From the NCBI GenBank assembly GCA_023897205.1, contig JAHWDD010000003.1:561665-625664 (forward strand): 64,000 bases of DNA, given 5' to 3'. The position numbers were made by a program, and so were the translations under genes. Shown here one piece after another: positions 54,816 to 64,000 of the stretch. The number at the start of each line of letters is the position of its first letter. Positions within the stretch are counted from its first letter, which is position 1. This DNA comes from Exophiala sp. HKRS030. Taxonomy: Eukaryota; Ascomycota; Eurotiomycetes; Chaetothyriales; Herpotrichiellaceae. The notes under the pieces were generated by a model, which searched no databases, was not told where the DNA came from, and worked only from the letters and a program-made list of their open reading frames with translations.

Positions 54816-57800
54816 ATGGCTCCTCCGGAAGGGTATTTCGACCTTGAACCCGGTTTCGAAACAGAGATCTTTCAAAACAAACGCTTTGGCAAACTCCGTC
54901 TGGCTACGGAGGAATTGATCTGTGTCGCCATGGCGGCAAGAATCTTATTTCTCCTCAAGAATGAGCATTCTAGCAGCTGTATACCCTGTCATATACTCAC
55001 TGAATTCAATGTCGAGATTGATAGCGAGACGATTCGTGCAGTTGTCGAGAAAGACTTCGAAGTGACCGAAGAAGACCTGTCAACCGGAGAATACATGGTC
55101 GCGACAGCACCACCGATCAGAGGGCCAGGTTATCATGGTGGCCACATCCTTCCAGCTGGAATTGCCTACGAGTGTATCAATCTGCGAGACTATGGCGTTG
55201 GTTTTGTGATGCAATATGCCCAGGTTCAGTGGGGTCTGTCAGTACCGGAGCATGTGGTGGCCACGCTCATTGATGACTGGGTCTTGATGGTAACTAGGGT
55301 TGGTGACGGTGTGCCTGACGATGCACGTCCTCATCACGAAGGACGTCGCATCACTCAGTTGGCCCTCCAACCTTACCCAGAACTGGAGCAGCGGGACGTA
55401 CTCTTCCAACATGCACCTCCTCAGTATGAACCACGACCTATATACCGCAACAACTCGGGCCAGGAGGTCCTTCTTCGACATCCGCGAGAGATACCCGACA
55501 GCTACCCACGAGGATCACGAGCCCGAGATGTCCCGACTTATAGAGATGGCGAAGCACCACCTGCCTACAGCGACCGACAACCCCATTCAACGGTTTCCGC
55601 ACCTCCTTCTTCCTCTTCTCGTCAAGAAGTGCATCCAGTCACGACCTACGCAGATTCGGAACACCGGAGTACCATAAGCAATAGCTCCGCCGAAGCGGTT
55701 ATTCCGAAAGGGCGGCATTTTGTCGAGACTGATATCGTCACATACAGCAAGATCGATATTAGCAACTATCTGTTTTTCAACATGCCAGCCGTTCTTCTCG
55801 ACGATGAACTCGGACCATTGACATTTCCACATGTGTCTCGGGACTTTCGGCGTTTTCTCCTTCTGACGATGCTGGGAAGAACTCGGCCAATTCATGTGGT
55901 TGAAATGTGGCCGCAGTATCGCCTTGGCAGTACGGGTGGCCTGACTCTATCAGGCAAAAGAGTGGCGAAGCTCGTCAGAGATATCGTTAACGAGCTAAAG
56001 GTGAGTGCATGTGCTACATCCCGACGCATCCTAGCTGGTATGCCGATTATTGACAACCGTGAAGGACTTCTCATCTTACTCCGACACATGCAACGTGCCA
56101 GGGGAGTTCGCGAATTGGGCAATTTTGTCTCAGACAGTGCCTTCTGGAGAGCGGCGTTTGAAGAAATCAAGATTGCTGACAACTTACATGTGCAGACGAT
56201 ACTGAAGCGAGACCCTGTACGTGTTTTCCCTACGGTGAGTACACTGGAGAGATTGCTTGACGATATCAGAAATTTACGATCGGAGGACAAAAGCTTCCAG
56301 GTTACCTTTCAATTCTCACGGGGAACTCCTCGGATACTGGTATCAGTCGCAGGTGTAGACACCCAGCCAGCTCTGAGTATTGGGGAGCTGGAAGGCGATC
56401 GTCATCACCAGCTCAGCGGCCATGAATATCGTCGTTACGTCAACCTACTCGAGGGCGCCAGAAACATCCTTCAAGGTGCTATTGGGGCCATGAGTGACGA
56501 GTCGTTCATAGTGGCCAGGCATCAGCTGGAGAGATTCGTGCGTGCTGGAGTTAGAACGGTTGCCCACCACGGAGAGAGCGTTCAACAGCTGCAGGAAGCC
56601 CTCGAAAGAGTGCACACCTTGAGCAATTCGAAAGAAGCATCTCGTATCAACCCCGAGTATTGGGCGGCAATCATGACCAATTCAAGCTTGGCTATAGTCG
56701 GACTGCTTTCCACGTCGAGGGCATGGGTCATCATCCCAACTTCAGATGAGCCTCCGCGTCAACTGGCTTTTGTATACAGACCCAAGCCACTGGCCTCCAT
56801 GTCGACACACAGCTTCCGTTTCCACCTCAACGTGATCAAAAACATACATCGTCTTGGCCCGCAGTTGATGCATACCTTCACGCCACCATCGGAAGTGAGT
56901 CTGACCATGGAACAGTTCCACCAGGAGTACGACAATTTTTTGGTCCAATGGGAGGCATATAAATTGACGTACTTGCCCGGCGTTGACGACTATGAATTCG
57001 AACACTTGAACAAGATATACAAGCGTGGGTTGGCCAGACTGTATGGCATAATTGGTCGGATCGAGGGTGCTTGCTCCGCCGCGACAGCTGAGTGCAAGGC
57101 CGCTTTGAGGCAAGAGTTGAGTACCCATCTGAAGCTTCGTCATAGTTTAGTGGACAGAATCGCTTCCTGTGAGAGATCACCCTTTGCCCCGGATCTGGAT
57201 CTGGATATCAAGGAGGTCAAAATCGCCATGAACAGGTACTCGACTGAGTTTTTGCGCGTCCAGGCGTGGTACTTGAAAGGTAATCAGAGACCGATGGATC
57301 CTGCCTATCACGAGGACATGGCCACGGAGGTGGATCAGATGCTAACGGACCTAGAGGCTGATCTAGCCTGGTTTGAACTCGAAGCAGCAGAGGAGCAAGA
57401 TGAGGCACCTGAGGAACACGACGATATCGCCGCAGTGACCTCAGTGGATGACGTCGAAACACGCCCAGAATCTTCTCATGCCCTGGCGATTGATCAGACT
57501 ATGTCTTCGGCTGAAGAAGATGAGACTGCTTCATCCCGAGGTTCTGACGAAGCATTACGGCAAGATGAAGAGGTACCAATTCCCGGCAGAAACGTATATG
57601 CGTCTGCACCGACACATGGCGGGCAGACTTTACCACAACAGCACGGGAACACGGTCGCCGATCAGAGTTTTCGGTCTTTGCTTGAAGGTAACGATGATTC
57701 CTCAGACCCATCGGGCTTTCAGAATGCTGACATTGCGACTAGTTTGCCTGGATCAAGAGAATCTCCGATCATTGCAGACGACCGAGCTTCCTTGGATACG

Positions 57801-58121
57801 CCTCAAGTGGAACCATCCCAAGCAGAACCAGCTACAAGCGATGCTTCCGGTACTCTGACAAGCGAGCCACAGTCCAGTAATGAGGTCTCCGTCCCAGATG
57901 GTGGCAATGCTTCTTCTTCCTCTGCTACGAGTGAGAGCGCGTCAAACATCGTGCCGCATGGTCACCCGACCGGCCCGTTGCAAGACAACAACTCCGAAGA
58001 TCAAGGGCAAGAAGGGAGCGATCAAGAAAGCCAACCCGAGTTCTCTGATGTGTCTGCGGCGGTGGTGGATTTCCTTCGAAGATGGCGCGAGAGAGCGAGA
58101 TTGCGACGAGAAAGCCGGTGA
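54816..58121 (+). CDS. Large unrecognised protein, 1101 aa
   Basis: No family recognised. One uninterrupted exon from the ATG at 54816 (context ACCACCATGG). The N-terminal about 175 residues look globular (LRLATEELICVAMAARILFL). A Pro/Ser/Arg-rich linker (about 215-275) includes a PPAY motif (GEAPPAYSDRQ). A second globular block of about 600 residues follows, starting near FVETDIVTYSKIDISNYLFF and containing hydrophobic beta-like stretches (SLAIVGLLSTSRAWVIIPT) and helical repeats rich in Leu/Arg/Glu. The last about 220 residues are acidic and Ser/Glu/Asp-rich, probably disordered, and end in a helix rich in Arg (FLRRWRERARLRRES). No signal peptide or clear membrane helices. The length of the frame and even codon use make a real gene likely. 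Possible scaffold or signalling protein; this is a guess. Confidence 0.75.
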   Translation: MAPPEGYFDLEPGFETEIFQNKRFGKLRLATEELICVAMAARILFLLKNEHSSSCIPCHILTEFNVEIDSETIRAVVEKDFEVTEEDLSTGEYMVATAPPIRGPGYHGGHILPAGIAYECINLRDYGVGFVMQYAQVQWGLSVPEHVVATLIDDWVLMVTRVGDGVPDDARPHHEGRRITQLALQPYPELEQRDVLFQHAPPQYEPRPIYRNNSGQEVLLRHPREIPDSYPRGSRARDVPTYRDGEAPPAYSDRQPHSTVSAPPSSSSRQEVHPVTTYADSEHRSTISNSSAEAVIPKGRHFVETDIVTYSKIDISNYLFFNMPAVLLDDELGPLTFPHVSRDFRRFLLLTMLGRTRPIHVVEMWPQYRLGSTGGLTLSGKRVAKLVRDIVNELKVSACATSRRILAGMPIIDNREGLLILLRHMQRARGVRELGNFVSDSAFWRAAFEEIKIADNLHVQTILKRDPVRVFPTVSTLERLLDDIRNLRSEDKSFQVTFQFSRGTPRILVSVAGVDTQPALSIGELEGDRHHQLSGHEYRRYVNLLEGARNILQGAIGAMSDESFIVARHQLERFVRAGVRTVAHHGESVQQLQEALERVHTLSNSKEASRINPEYWAAIMTNSSLAIVGLLSTSRAWVIIPTSDEPPRQLAFVYRPKPLASMSTHSFRFHLNVIKNIHRLGPQLMHTFTPPSEVSLTMEQFHQEYDNFLVQWEAYKLTYLPGVDDYEFEHLNKIYKRGLARLYGIIGRIEGACSAATAECKAALRQELSTHLKLRHSLVDRIASCERSPFAPDLDLDIKEVKIAMNRYSTEFLRVQAWYLKGNQRPMDPAYHEDMATEVDQMLTDLEADLAWFELEAAEEQDEAPEEHDDIAAVTSVDDVETRPESSHALAIDQTMSSAEEDETASSRGSDEALRQDEEVPIPGRNVYASAPTHGGQTLPQQHGNTVADQSFRSLLEGNDDSSDPSGFQNADIATSLPGSRESPIIADDRASLDTPQVEPSQAEPATSDASGTLTSEPQSSNEVSVPDGGNASSSSATSESASNIVPHGHPTGPLQDNNSEDQGQEGSDQESQPEFSDVSAAVVDFLRRWRERARLRRESR

Positions 58122-58502
58122 GAATTCTCCTTTGCTTGGAGGACACGGAGGGGGAGCATGACGAAAATGTCACGCAGACAGGCAGCAAGTTTAATTGACA
58201 AGAAGATTGCATGAGAGGTTGTTCGTGTCAAATATAGCTATATCAAAGTTCAGAAATTCCCCTGGAGGGCATTTCACTGGAGGGAGGAAATTTTGCCGTT
58301 TTCGGTTCTGAATTTACCCTCCGCATCATAGACCAAATTGCAATGATTTTTTCATCAAACGAACCATGATCATAGGTTTCTTTTCCTTTCTTTTCTCACA
58401 CAATGTGAAAGGTAGACGAGATATTCCAACTTTGAATCCAGCAATCTTTGGTTTGCTGACTATAATACTACCTTGGATATAGTACTTCTCTTCGCAACGA
58501 CC
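58122..58502. other. Intergenic region between convergent genes
   Basis: 381 nt of 3' flanking sequence between the 1101-aa gene and the dienelactone hydrolase gene. Nothing specific seen. Confidence 0.6.
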
Positions 58503-59605
58503 TCATTGTGACAACCAGTAATCAAACCATTGAGCAATGGCTCTTAGACTTTCTTCCTTGACATAACCTAGAAATCAGAATCTTGTCAGCCAAAGTCGTA
58601 TTTCGGGTTTCAACAAGCACCTCGAGTATGTACAAACTCACGTTCATATGGGTTTTCCATATTCCCTCTAAGGGCAAAACCATGTTCGACACCGGAGAAT
58701 AATTGTACGTTGTAAGTCTTTTTATCTTGTCGTAAGATATCCACGGCCTCTCTTCTGGCTTCTGTCGGAAATGTATGATCGACTCCTGAACAAGACAAAA
58801 ATAGAGGTTCTTTGGAATCCAGTCACGTTAGCGTTACGGTATCTTTTTTTTCCTTGTCGATTTTTGACCTTTCCAGGGGTGGGAGTTCTCTCTCACTTTT
58901 GATTTGACGAAAGTGATGTTCTTTCAAGAATGCCGGATGGGCAAAAGCTCCCGCCGAACAGGTATTGCCAGCTAGTTCGTTACATACATAAGGTGCTCCG
59001 AAGCAGTACCTGAGACACAAGGTATTCAGTCAGCATCACTTGAGTCAGGTGGAATAGCATCATGTTGTAGAGGTTGTAAGCTCTGTCACATACCCTACAC
59101 ATGCATATTTTGTAGTCGGCCCACCAAATTGCTTCTTGACAGCCTCCACCCAACCGGGGACCGTGGCATCTGCAAACGCGATATGTTTCTTTTTCCATGC
59201 TTCATAGTCGAAGTTTGGGTTTGATCGATCGTTACGGTCCTTTCGATGTTTCCATACCGGGTCCTAGAAAGAACTCGCAAATCAGACTGAACACATCCCA
59301 CAAGTTGAACAAGACAATCAAGGGCCAAGGGTGTCTCGAACCCCACGAAAGTAATCCAATCCCATGACAGTGTATCCTGCATCTGCGAATCCATCCATGA
59401 TCAAAAATCCATTTAGAAAAAAACCCCAAACGTCGGGGAAGTATAGGACGATGTTGCCGTTGTTACTTTGGCCTCGAGGGACTGAAATGTACGTCTGGAC
59501 TCCGGAGATCTCTTCAAATCGACCTCTCGGTTCACCATCGTGGATGGATCCTTTCAAGCAGCAGTCCCCCGACGGTTTGGCGAGAAAGCCTTCTTTATCT
59601 GCCAT
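58503..59605 (-). CDS. Dienelactone hydrolase-family alpha/beta hydrolase
   Basis: Hydrolase of the dienelactone hydrolase family, which in aromatic catabolism opens dienelactones; many fungal members act on other esters or lactones. Five exons: 59605..59342, 59263..59094, 59009..58897, 58809..58642 and 58567..58503; 259 residues. The joins rebuild GLDYFRGDPVWKHRKDR, YACVGYCFGAPYV, and QIKKPLFLSCSGVD. The catalytic triad is complete: Cys147 (GYCFGA nucleophile elbow), Asp193 (SGVDHTFP) and His225 (GVEHGFALR). The N-terminus CCLKGSIHDGEPRGRFEEIS is typical of the fungal subgroup. Intron 1 has a rare GTTCGA donor; the other introns are ordinary. It diverges from the DAL5-type MFS gene, suggesting co-regulation of uptake and hydrolysis (inference). 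Confidence 0.9.
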
Positions 59606-60134
59606 GTTTCTTGTGAAAGTATGTTGACTTCACTCGTTCAATTCGTATTACAAGTCAATGAGACATGACGAACATCATACCTCGACATTGTTACCAAGAC
59701 GTTGCTAAGCATTGGAGTAAAAGTGGGTTAAATCCTTCAAGGATCAAAATGGCCCGAGGTCAAAAGGTCATTCGGTCTTTTCTTCTCCCTTGAAAATCAC
59801 CGTCACCAAAATCATATCGTCTACGCTGCTAGAAGACGACAAGCAGAGATCTACAGCCCACGTTGGGTTTCGGCGATTCTGAACTTCGCCGTGATCGTGT
59901 TCCAACATCAAAACAAATCTCCATTTTCCCACAACATCGAAGCACACATGTCCAAGAGAGTCCCCAGAAGTCGTCCCCAGGATTTTTACACTACGTGGGA
60001 CCGCCTATGGAGTATATGGGGAAGGATGATTTCATTTTCTCTTTCTCAAACCCCCAGGTCTTCTTTCGAATTTTTTCTTCACTCACGGTGGTTGAATTTC
60101 TCTCACACGATTTGTGGAAGTGGCCCCTGAACGC
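59606..60134. promoter_or_regulatory. Divergent promoter region, hydrolase / MFS
   Basis: 529 nt between two divergent starts; it must carry both promoters. No motif of the dispersed palindrome family is present. Frames here are not protein-like. Confidence 0.6.
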
Positions 60135-61946
60135 ATGACCATGTCCGAACCAAAGACCGGAGAATTACATGTCGAGAATCCAGTCGAAGCGACTCGGAAT
60201 GATGTCGATACCGATGTCGAACTCGATGCCATCAGCAAGCCGACCGCTGGTAGTGGTCTCGACGCGATTCATGAGGTAGGAGTTTCATATCCACTCAATC
60301 AATACACAATTTCCGGTGCTGATGTACGGTCTGACAGGACTTGGCTGTTGGATACAAAGAGTATCGAGAGGCTCTAGAAGTCGAGGTCAGCCAGCGTGAT
60401 GTGAGTACCTCCCCTTCGGCAATGCGGTTTGGCGTCCAACTCACACTCAAAGTAGGACCGTCGACTCCGATGGAAGATCGACCTCGTCATCCTCCCCATC
60501 TTCCTTTTCACCCAAATGCTCCAGTTCATGGACAAGACGGCACTCAACTACGCCAACCTGTTCGGGTATCAGAAAGCGCTGGGCCTCAAGGGAACCCAGT
60601 TCAATTATCTTTCTGCCATGGTCTACGCCGGATATTTCTTCGGACAGTACCCCTGCGGTTGGTTGATCGGTCGATACCCAGCACAGCGAGTCATGGCCAT
60701 CTCGTGTCTGATGTGGGGGTTGATGGTCCTCATCCTTACACAATGTCGATCGTACTCTTCGGCCATGGCGGTTCGCTTCTTCATGGGCATCTTCGAAGCC
60801 GCCGTCACCCCTGGTCTCACGCTGATGACTGGGTTTTGGTACAAGAGAAAGGAGATCCCTCTCCGACAGTGCATCTGGTACAGTGCGCTCGGATTCGGAG
60901 GCATCGCAGGTAGTTATATTTCATTTGGGGTGTCGAAACTTCCAGGGGACCTCACCCCCGAACGTTGGGAACTGATCTTTTACATCCTCGGCGGCGCCAC
61001 CATGCTGTGGTCTTTTGTCTTGTGGTTTGTGCTTCCGGACACACCCTCCAACGCCCGATGGCTCAGTCCGCACGAACGGGTCGTCGCCGTGAAACGAGTC
61101 GCGGGCAATCAACTCGGCATCAAGAACAAGTCATTCAACAAACAACAAGCAATACTGGCATTTTACGACCCGAAATCGATTTTGGTCTTTATCGCCGTTT
61201 TTGCCGCTGCCATACCGAACGGTGTGGTCAACTCCTTCTCCACCATCATCATCAAAGACCTGGGCTTCTCGACCACAAAGACCACGGAGTTGAAATCGGT
61301 CGGGGACGCCGTACAAGTCGTTGCGCTTTTGATAGGGGGACCATCACCCTGACGGTACCAAACTCTCGCCTACTGACCGCCACGGCCGCCAACATCCTCT
61401 GCACCGTGGCCGCTGCACTCATGGCCTACCTCCCTCGTCACAACACCTGGGGTCGACTGGTTTGTTTTTGGCTAGTCAACGCTCAATCCGTCGGCTTCAC
61501 CATTTCCCTCGTCACCATAAACAGCAACATGGCAGGCTACACGCATCGAAGTTTCGCCAGCGCATTGACCTTTACGGCCTACTGTTGGGGCAACTTTGCT
61601 GGGCCATTCGTGGTCGAGCCAAGTCAAGCACCTGAGTACCGTGGCGCCACCATCGGATTACTTGTTGGGTACGCCATTAAATTCGGATGTCATTTACTCT
61701 TACTCGGTGAGTCCATGTACCTACTGCTTGTTTATACCGACCACCTTTGGCCCCCCCTGGTTCAGAGCCTTCATGTGTCAAGAGATAGCTGTGACTGACG
61801 ACATTGTTTGACTTGTAGCTTACATGTTCTTGAGCAACAAACGTCGTGATCAGAAGTACGGTATGGCCGACAAGGCAGCGAGTAATGAGGCAGGTATGCA
61901 AGACAAGACTGAATACGAGAACAAGAATTTCAGATATGTCTTGTGA
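60135..61946 (+). pseudogene. DAL5-type MFS anion permease with an apparent one-base frameshift
   Basis: Major facilitator of the allantoate/anion:cation symporter group (Dal5-like), importing small organic anions or vitamins. Exons 60135..60275, 60338..60400, 60456..61706 and 61819..61946. The N-terminus and TM1 lead-in (RLRWKIDLVILPIFLFTQML, FMDKTALNYANLFGYQKALG) and AGYFFGQYPCGWLIGRYP are typical. In exon 3 the frame breaks at the G run 61335-61339. Upstream it reads VVALLIGG and then meets a stop at 61350; one frame over, TITLTVPNSRLLTATAANIL continues the family sequence to the normal end. One extra G would give about 527 residues. No splice signals explain it. It is either a sequencing/assembly indel in a homopolymer or a real loss of function; reads must decide. 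The rest shows no decay, which favours an error or a very recent mutation. Confidence 0.82.
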
Positions 61947-62593
61947 TTTTGACTTGCGACATATGACGGAGATGTTAGACACCGATAAACCAAATTTTGG
62001 ATTGAACAATGAAAACTCGTCGACGTGACAAGCGAGTCTGCCTGTCTAGTATAGATAGATAGGGCATGAGCAGCGTATCTTCGATGACAAGCCATGGAGT
62101 CGTGTGACACGCTGCTCCGCAGTCTCATCCCAAAATTACCGAATGCGGCGTTTCCCAAATCCCTGTCCGTACGTCGCCACCCCCAACTTCCTGCAGTAAC
62201 GCCGTGACACCGACACCTCATCTGATGGGGACCTATCCTAGGTATGCTTATGTCAAAAAAAAAACCCACCGGGTCAAAAGAACCCGACACTCAACGCCGA
62301 AGGGGTTTCATGCGGGGGAAGAAGGTCAACAACGAGACAGAAATGGGATCATGGATGCTGACTGGGGTTACATGTAACAGGACAGTTATTTCAACTTTCT
62401 CTCCTCTAGACCCGACAGGAAACTCTCGGTTCATTTGAAAGTCTCTAGAGTACAAGTTTTACCTCGTTGACGGAATTCATAAGTCTGAATACCGTGGAGG
62501 ACCTACCCACCTACTTGTACACAGATACACACCACGCCAGTCAAGAATAGATCAAACATACCTATTACCTTAAGCGATACCAAAACATCAACC
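61947..62593. other. Intergenic region upstream of the SDR gene
   Basis: 647 nt; the promoter of the SDR gene should be here. It contains short poly-A runs and nothing else recognised. Confidence 0.55.
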
Positions 62594-63707
62594 ATGACTT
62601 CATCAGCACCACCTAGAGCGTTCAACTTTGATGGACAAGTGGCTATCGTGACCGGTGCAGGTTCAAGACTTTCAGGTAAGATACCTATTTCATAACTTCT
62701 AGTACCTGTCCAACACCCATCACAGACATCATCAATGCTTAGTTTGACAATACTGACGCACACATCTCTCTTTTTTATGTTGTCAAGGTGAAATTGGAAA
62801 TGGTAGAGCATCTGCAATATTACTGGCAAGACAGGGTGCCAAAGTGGCTCTACTAGATCGGAACGTGGAATGGGCGAAAGAGACCAAACGTATGATCGAT
62901 ACCGAAGGGGGAACCTCCGAAGTCATCGAGGTCGATGTGACGAGTGAACAATCATGCAAGGACGCCGTGGCCAAGACGGTCGACCTTTTCGGGGCCGTCA
63001 ACATTCTCGTCAACATCGTGGGGGTAGGTGGTGCCATGGGTGACGCCACCAGCGTCGACCTGGACGCTTGGGATCGTGACATGAGGATCAACGTGACCAG
63101 TATGGTTTTGATGGCCAGGGCGGCCATCCCGGAGATGCGACGGACCGAAAAGGGTGGTGCCATTGTCAACATGTCTTCGGTTTCGGGATTGTTGGGAGGA
63201 AACCCGAGCCTACTGTATCCAACGACAAAGGGAGCGATAATCCAATTGACCCGCGCAATGGCCGCCCAACACGGCCCGGAAAACATCAGGGTCAATTGTG
63301 TCTGCCCCGGCATGGTCTACACTCCCATGGTGCGGGTCAGGGGGATGACGGACGAAATGAGACAGGCCAGGATCAATCAGAACCTGCTAAAGTCGGAAGG
63401 CACAGGTTGGGACGTGGGATACGGTGAGGATATGAACTCCTTTTCTTTTTTTCTTGTTTCTTATTTCGGTCCTCGAACGCGAAAGAGCCATTTGCTGACA
63501 TCATTCTACCAATTTTTCTTCTTCTTCTTAGCCGTTTTGTTCTTGTGTAGCAAAGAGGCGAGGTGGATCACAGGTCTCATAATGCCGGTCGACGCCGGTA
63601 CCACGGCAGGGAGAGCTGATAGACCGGCCCTCAAGGCCGACTATTTGGCGGAAGAAATGACGGGGATCCCAAACCAGGCGAACCAAAACAACAACAACTC
63701 ATCCTAG
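62594..63707 (+). CDS. Short-chain dehydrogenase/reductase (SDR)
   Basis: NAD(P)-dependent classical SDR acting on alcohols, ketones or sugars; substrate unknown. Exons 62594..62675, 62788..63423 and 63532..63707, 297 residues. The first join rebuilds the cofactor loop VTGAGSRLSGEIGNGRASA, which is longer than the usual TGxxxGxG. Further motifs: NILVNIVGVGG (the NNAG-like motif, with VGV in place of AG), IVNMSSVSG with the catalytic serine, and Y171/K175 in LLYPTTKGA. NIRVNCVCPGMVYTPM is the usual PG motif, and the final exon gives RWITGLIMPVDAGTT, the normal C-terminal signature. The tail is Asn/Gln-rich. The gene lies downstream of the hydrolase and MFS genes and next to a partial gene at the window edge; the set could form a small catabolic group (inference). 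Confidence 0.92.
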
Positions 63708-63880
63708 ATGACTTTGTTCCTGTAGCAAAAAACAAGAAGAGAAAGGAGAAGAGCACGATCGAGACTCCTTGGCCGCACAAGCAATGGTAGAAGGAAATGT
63801 ATTGGCGGCAATGGCCACAAGGACTGAAACATGACCGTGCCTATACCTGTCAACTTGTGAGAATGTGTCATCGTGCCTGG

Positions 63881-64000
63881 CTATTCCACCACTACGGACG
63901 GGTCGACATTCAGAAACTGCATGACGCTCTTTCTCATCTGATTCTCGTCGACCGAATGGATCCGGCTTTTCATCACCCTGCTCTTCTCGATCAACTTGGC
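63881..64000 (-). CDS. C-terminal 39 residues of an unidentified gene at the window edge
   Basis: Reading from position 64000 leftwards, a frame encodes AKLIEKSRVMKSRIHSVDEN, continues with QMRKSVMQFLNVDPSVVVE and ends with TAG at 63883-63881. The composition is protein-like (amphipathic, charged helix), and the gene would converge with the SDR gene, 173 nt away. The family cannot be named from 39 residues. Confidence 0.5.
   Translation of the reverse strand, partial: AKLIEKSRVMKSRIHSVDENQMRKSVMQFLNVDPSVVVE

Noticed and set aside
55999..56032. Possible intron (GTGAGT to CTAG) inside the 1101-aa gene
   Set aside because: Only 34 nt and not a multiple of three, so removing it would break a long intact frame.

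Overview
The window is nuclear DNA of a filamentous ascomycete (Pezizomycotina). Evidence: most genes have short introns (about 45-165 nt) with GTAAGT/GTGAGT-type donors and CAG/TAG/AAG acceptors; intergenic regions run from a few hundred bases to several kb; and the gene families are fungal (CarRA fusion, RTA1-like, LaeA-like methyltransferase, DAL5-type MFS, Sco1, Pmc1). A black-yeast-like or related eurotiomycete/dothideomycete lineage is possible, but that is inference only. Gene models were made by hand from splice signals, reading-frame continuity and family motifs.

Left part (1-9.4 kb): a four-gene carotenoid/retinal cluster. A CarO-type opsin (cut by the left edge), phytoene desaturase carB and bifunctional lycopene cyclase/phytoene synthase carRA are on the minus strand. 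The retinal-forming oxygenase carX diverges from carRA. Together they make phytoene, desaturate and cyclise it, cleave the product to retinal, and supply the opsin that binds retinal. The order carX-carRA-carB-carO is that of the Fusarium car cluster.

Middle (11-30 kb): a secreted multicopper oxidase, a small hypothetical protein, a Gfo/Idh/MocA-type oxidoreductase, a bZIP-like regulator, a Pmc1-type Ca2+-ATPase and an MFS drug transporter with collagen-like Gly/Pro-rich stretches. About 5 kb without convincing genes follows (29.8-34.8 kb).

34.8-53.4 kb: MoaE, mitochondrial Sco1, a FAD monooxygenase divergent from a seven-exon LaeA-like methyltransferase, a MATE transporter, a CsbD-like stress protein, a coiled-coil protein, phosphopantothenate-cysteine ligase (Cab2), an RTA1-like membrane protein and a MAPEG protein.

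Right part (53.6-64 kb): two proteins I do not recognise (198 and 1101 aa) separated by a 12-bp minisatellite, then a dienelactone hydrolase, a DAL5-type MFS carrier with an apparent one-base frameshift, an SDR dehydrogenase and the C-terminus of another gene at the right edge.

A palindromic motif, GTACGGAGTAC, and partial forms of it recur at 16 or more places, all outside the exons I modelled. No intact transposon, rRNA or tRNA was found. No clearly new multi-gene system is evident; the best candidates for novelty are the 53.6-58.1 kb pair, the dispersed palindrome and the collagen-like transporter.
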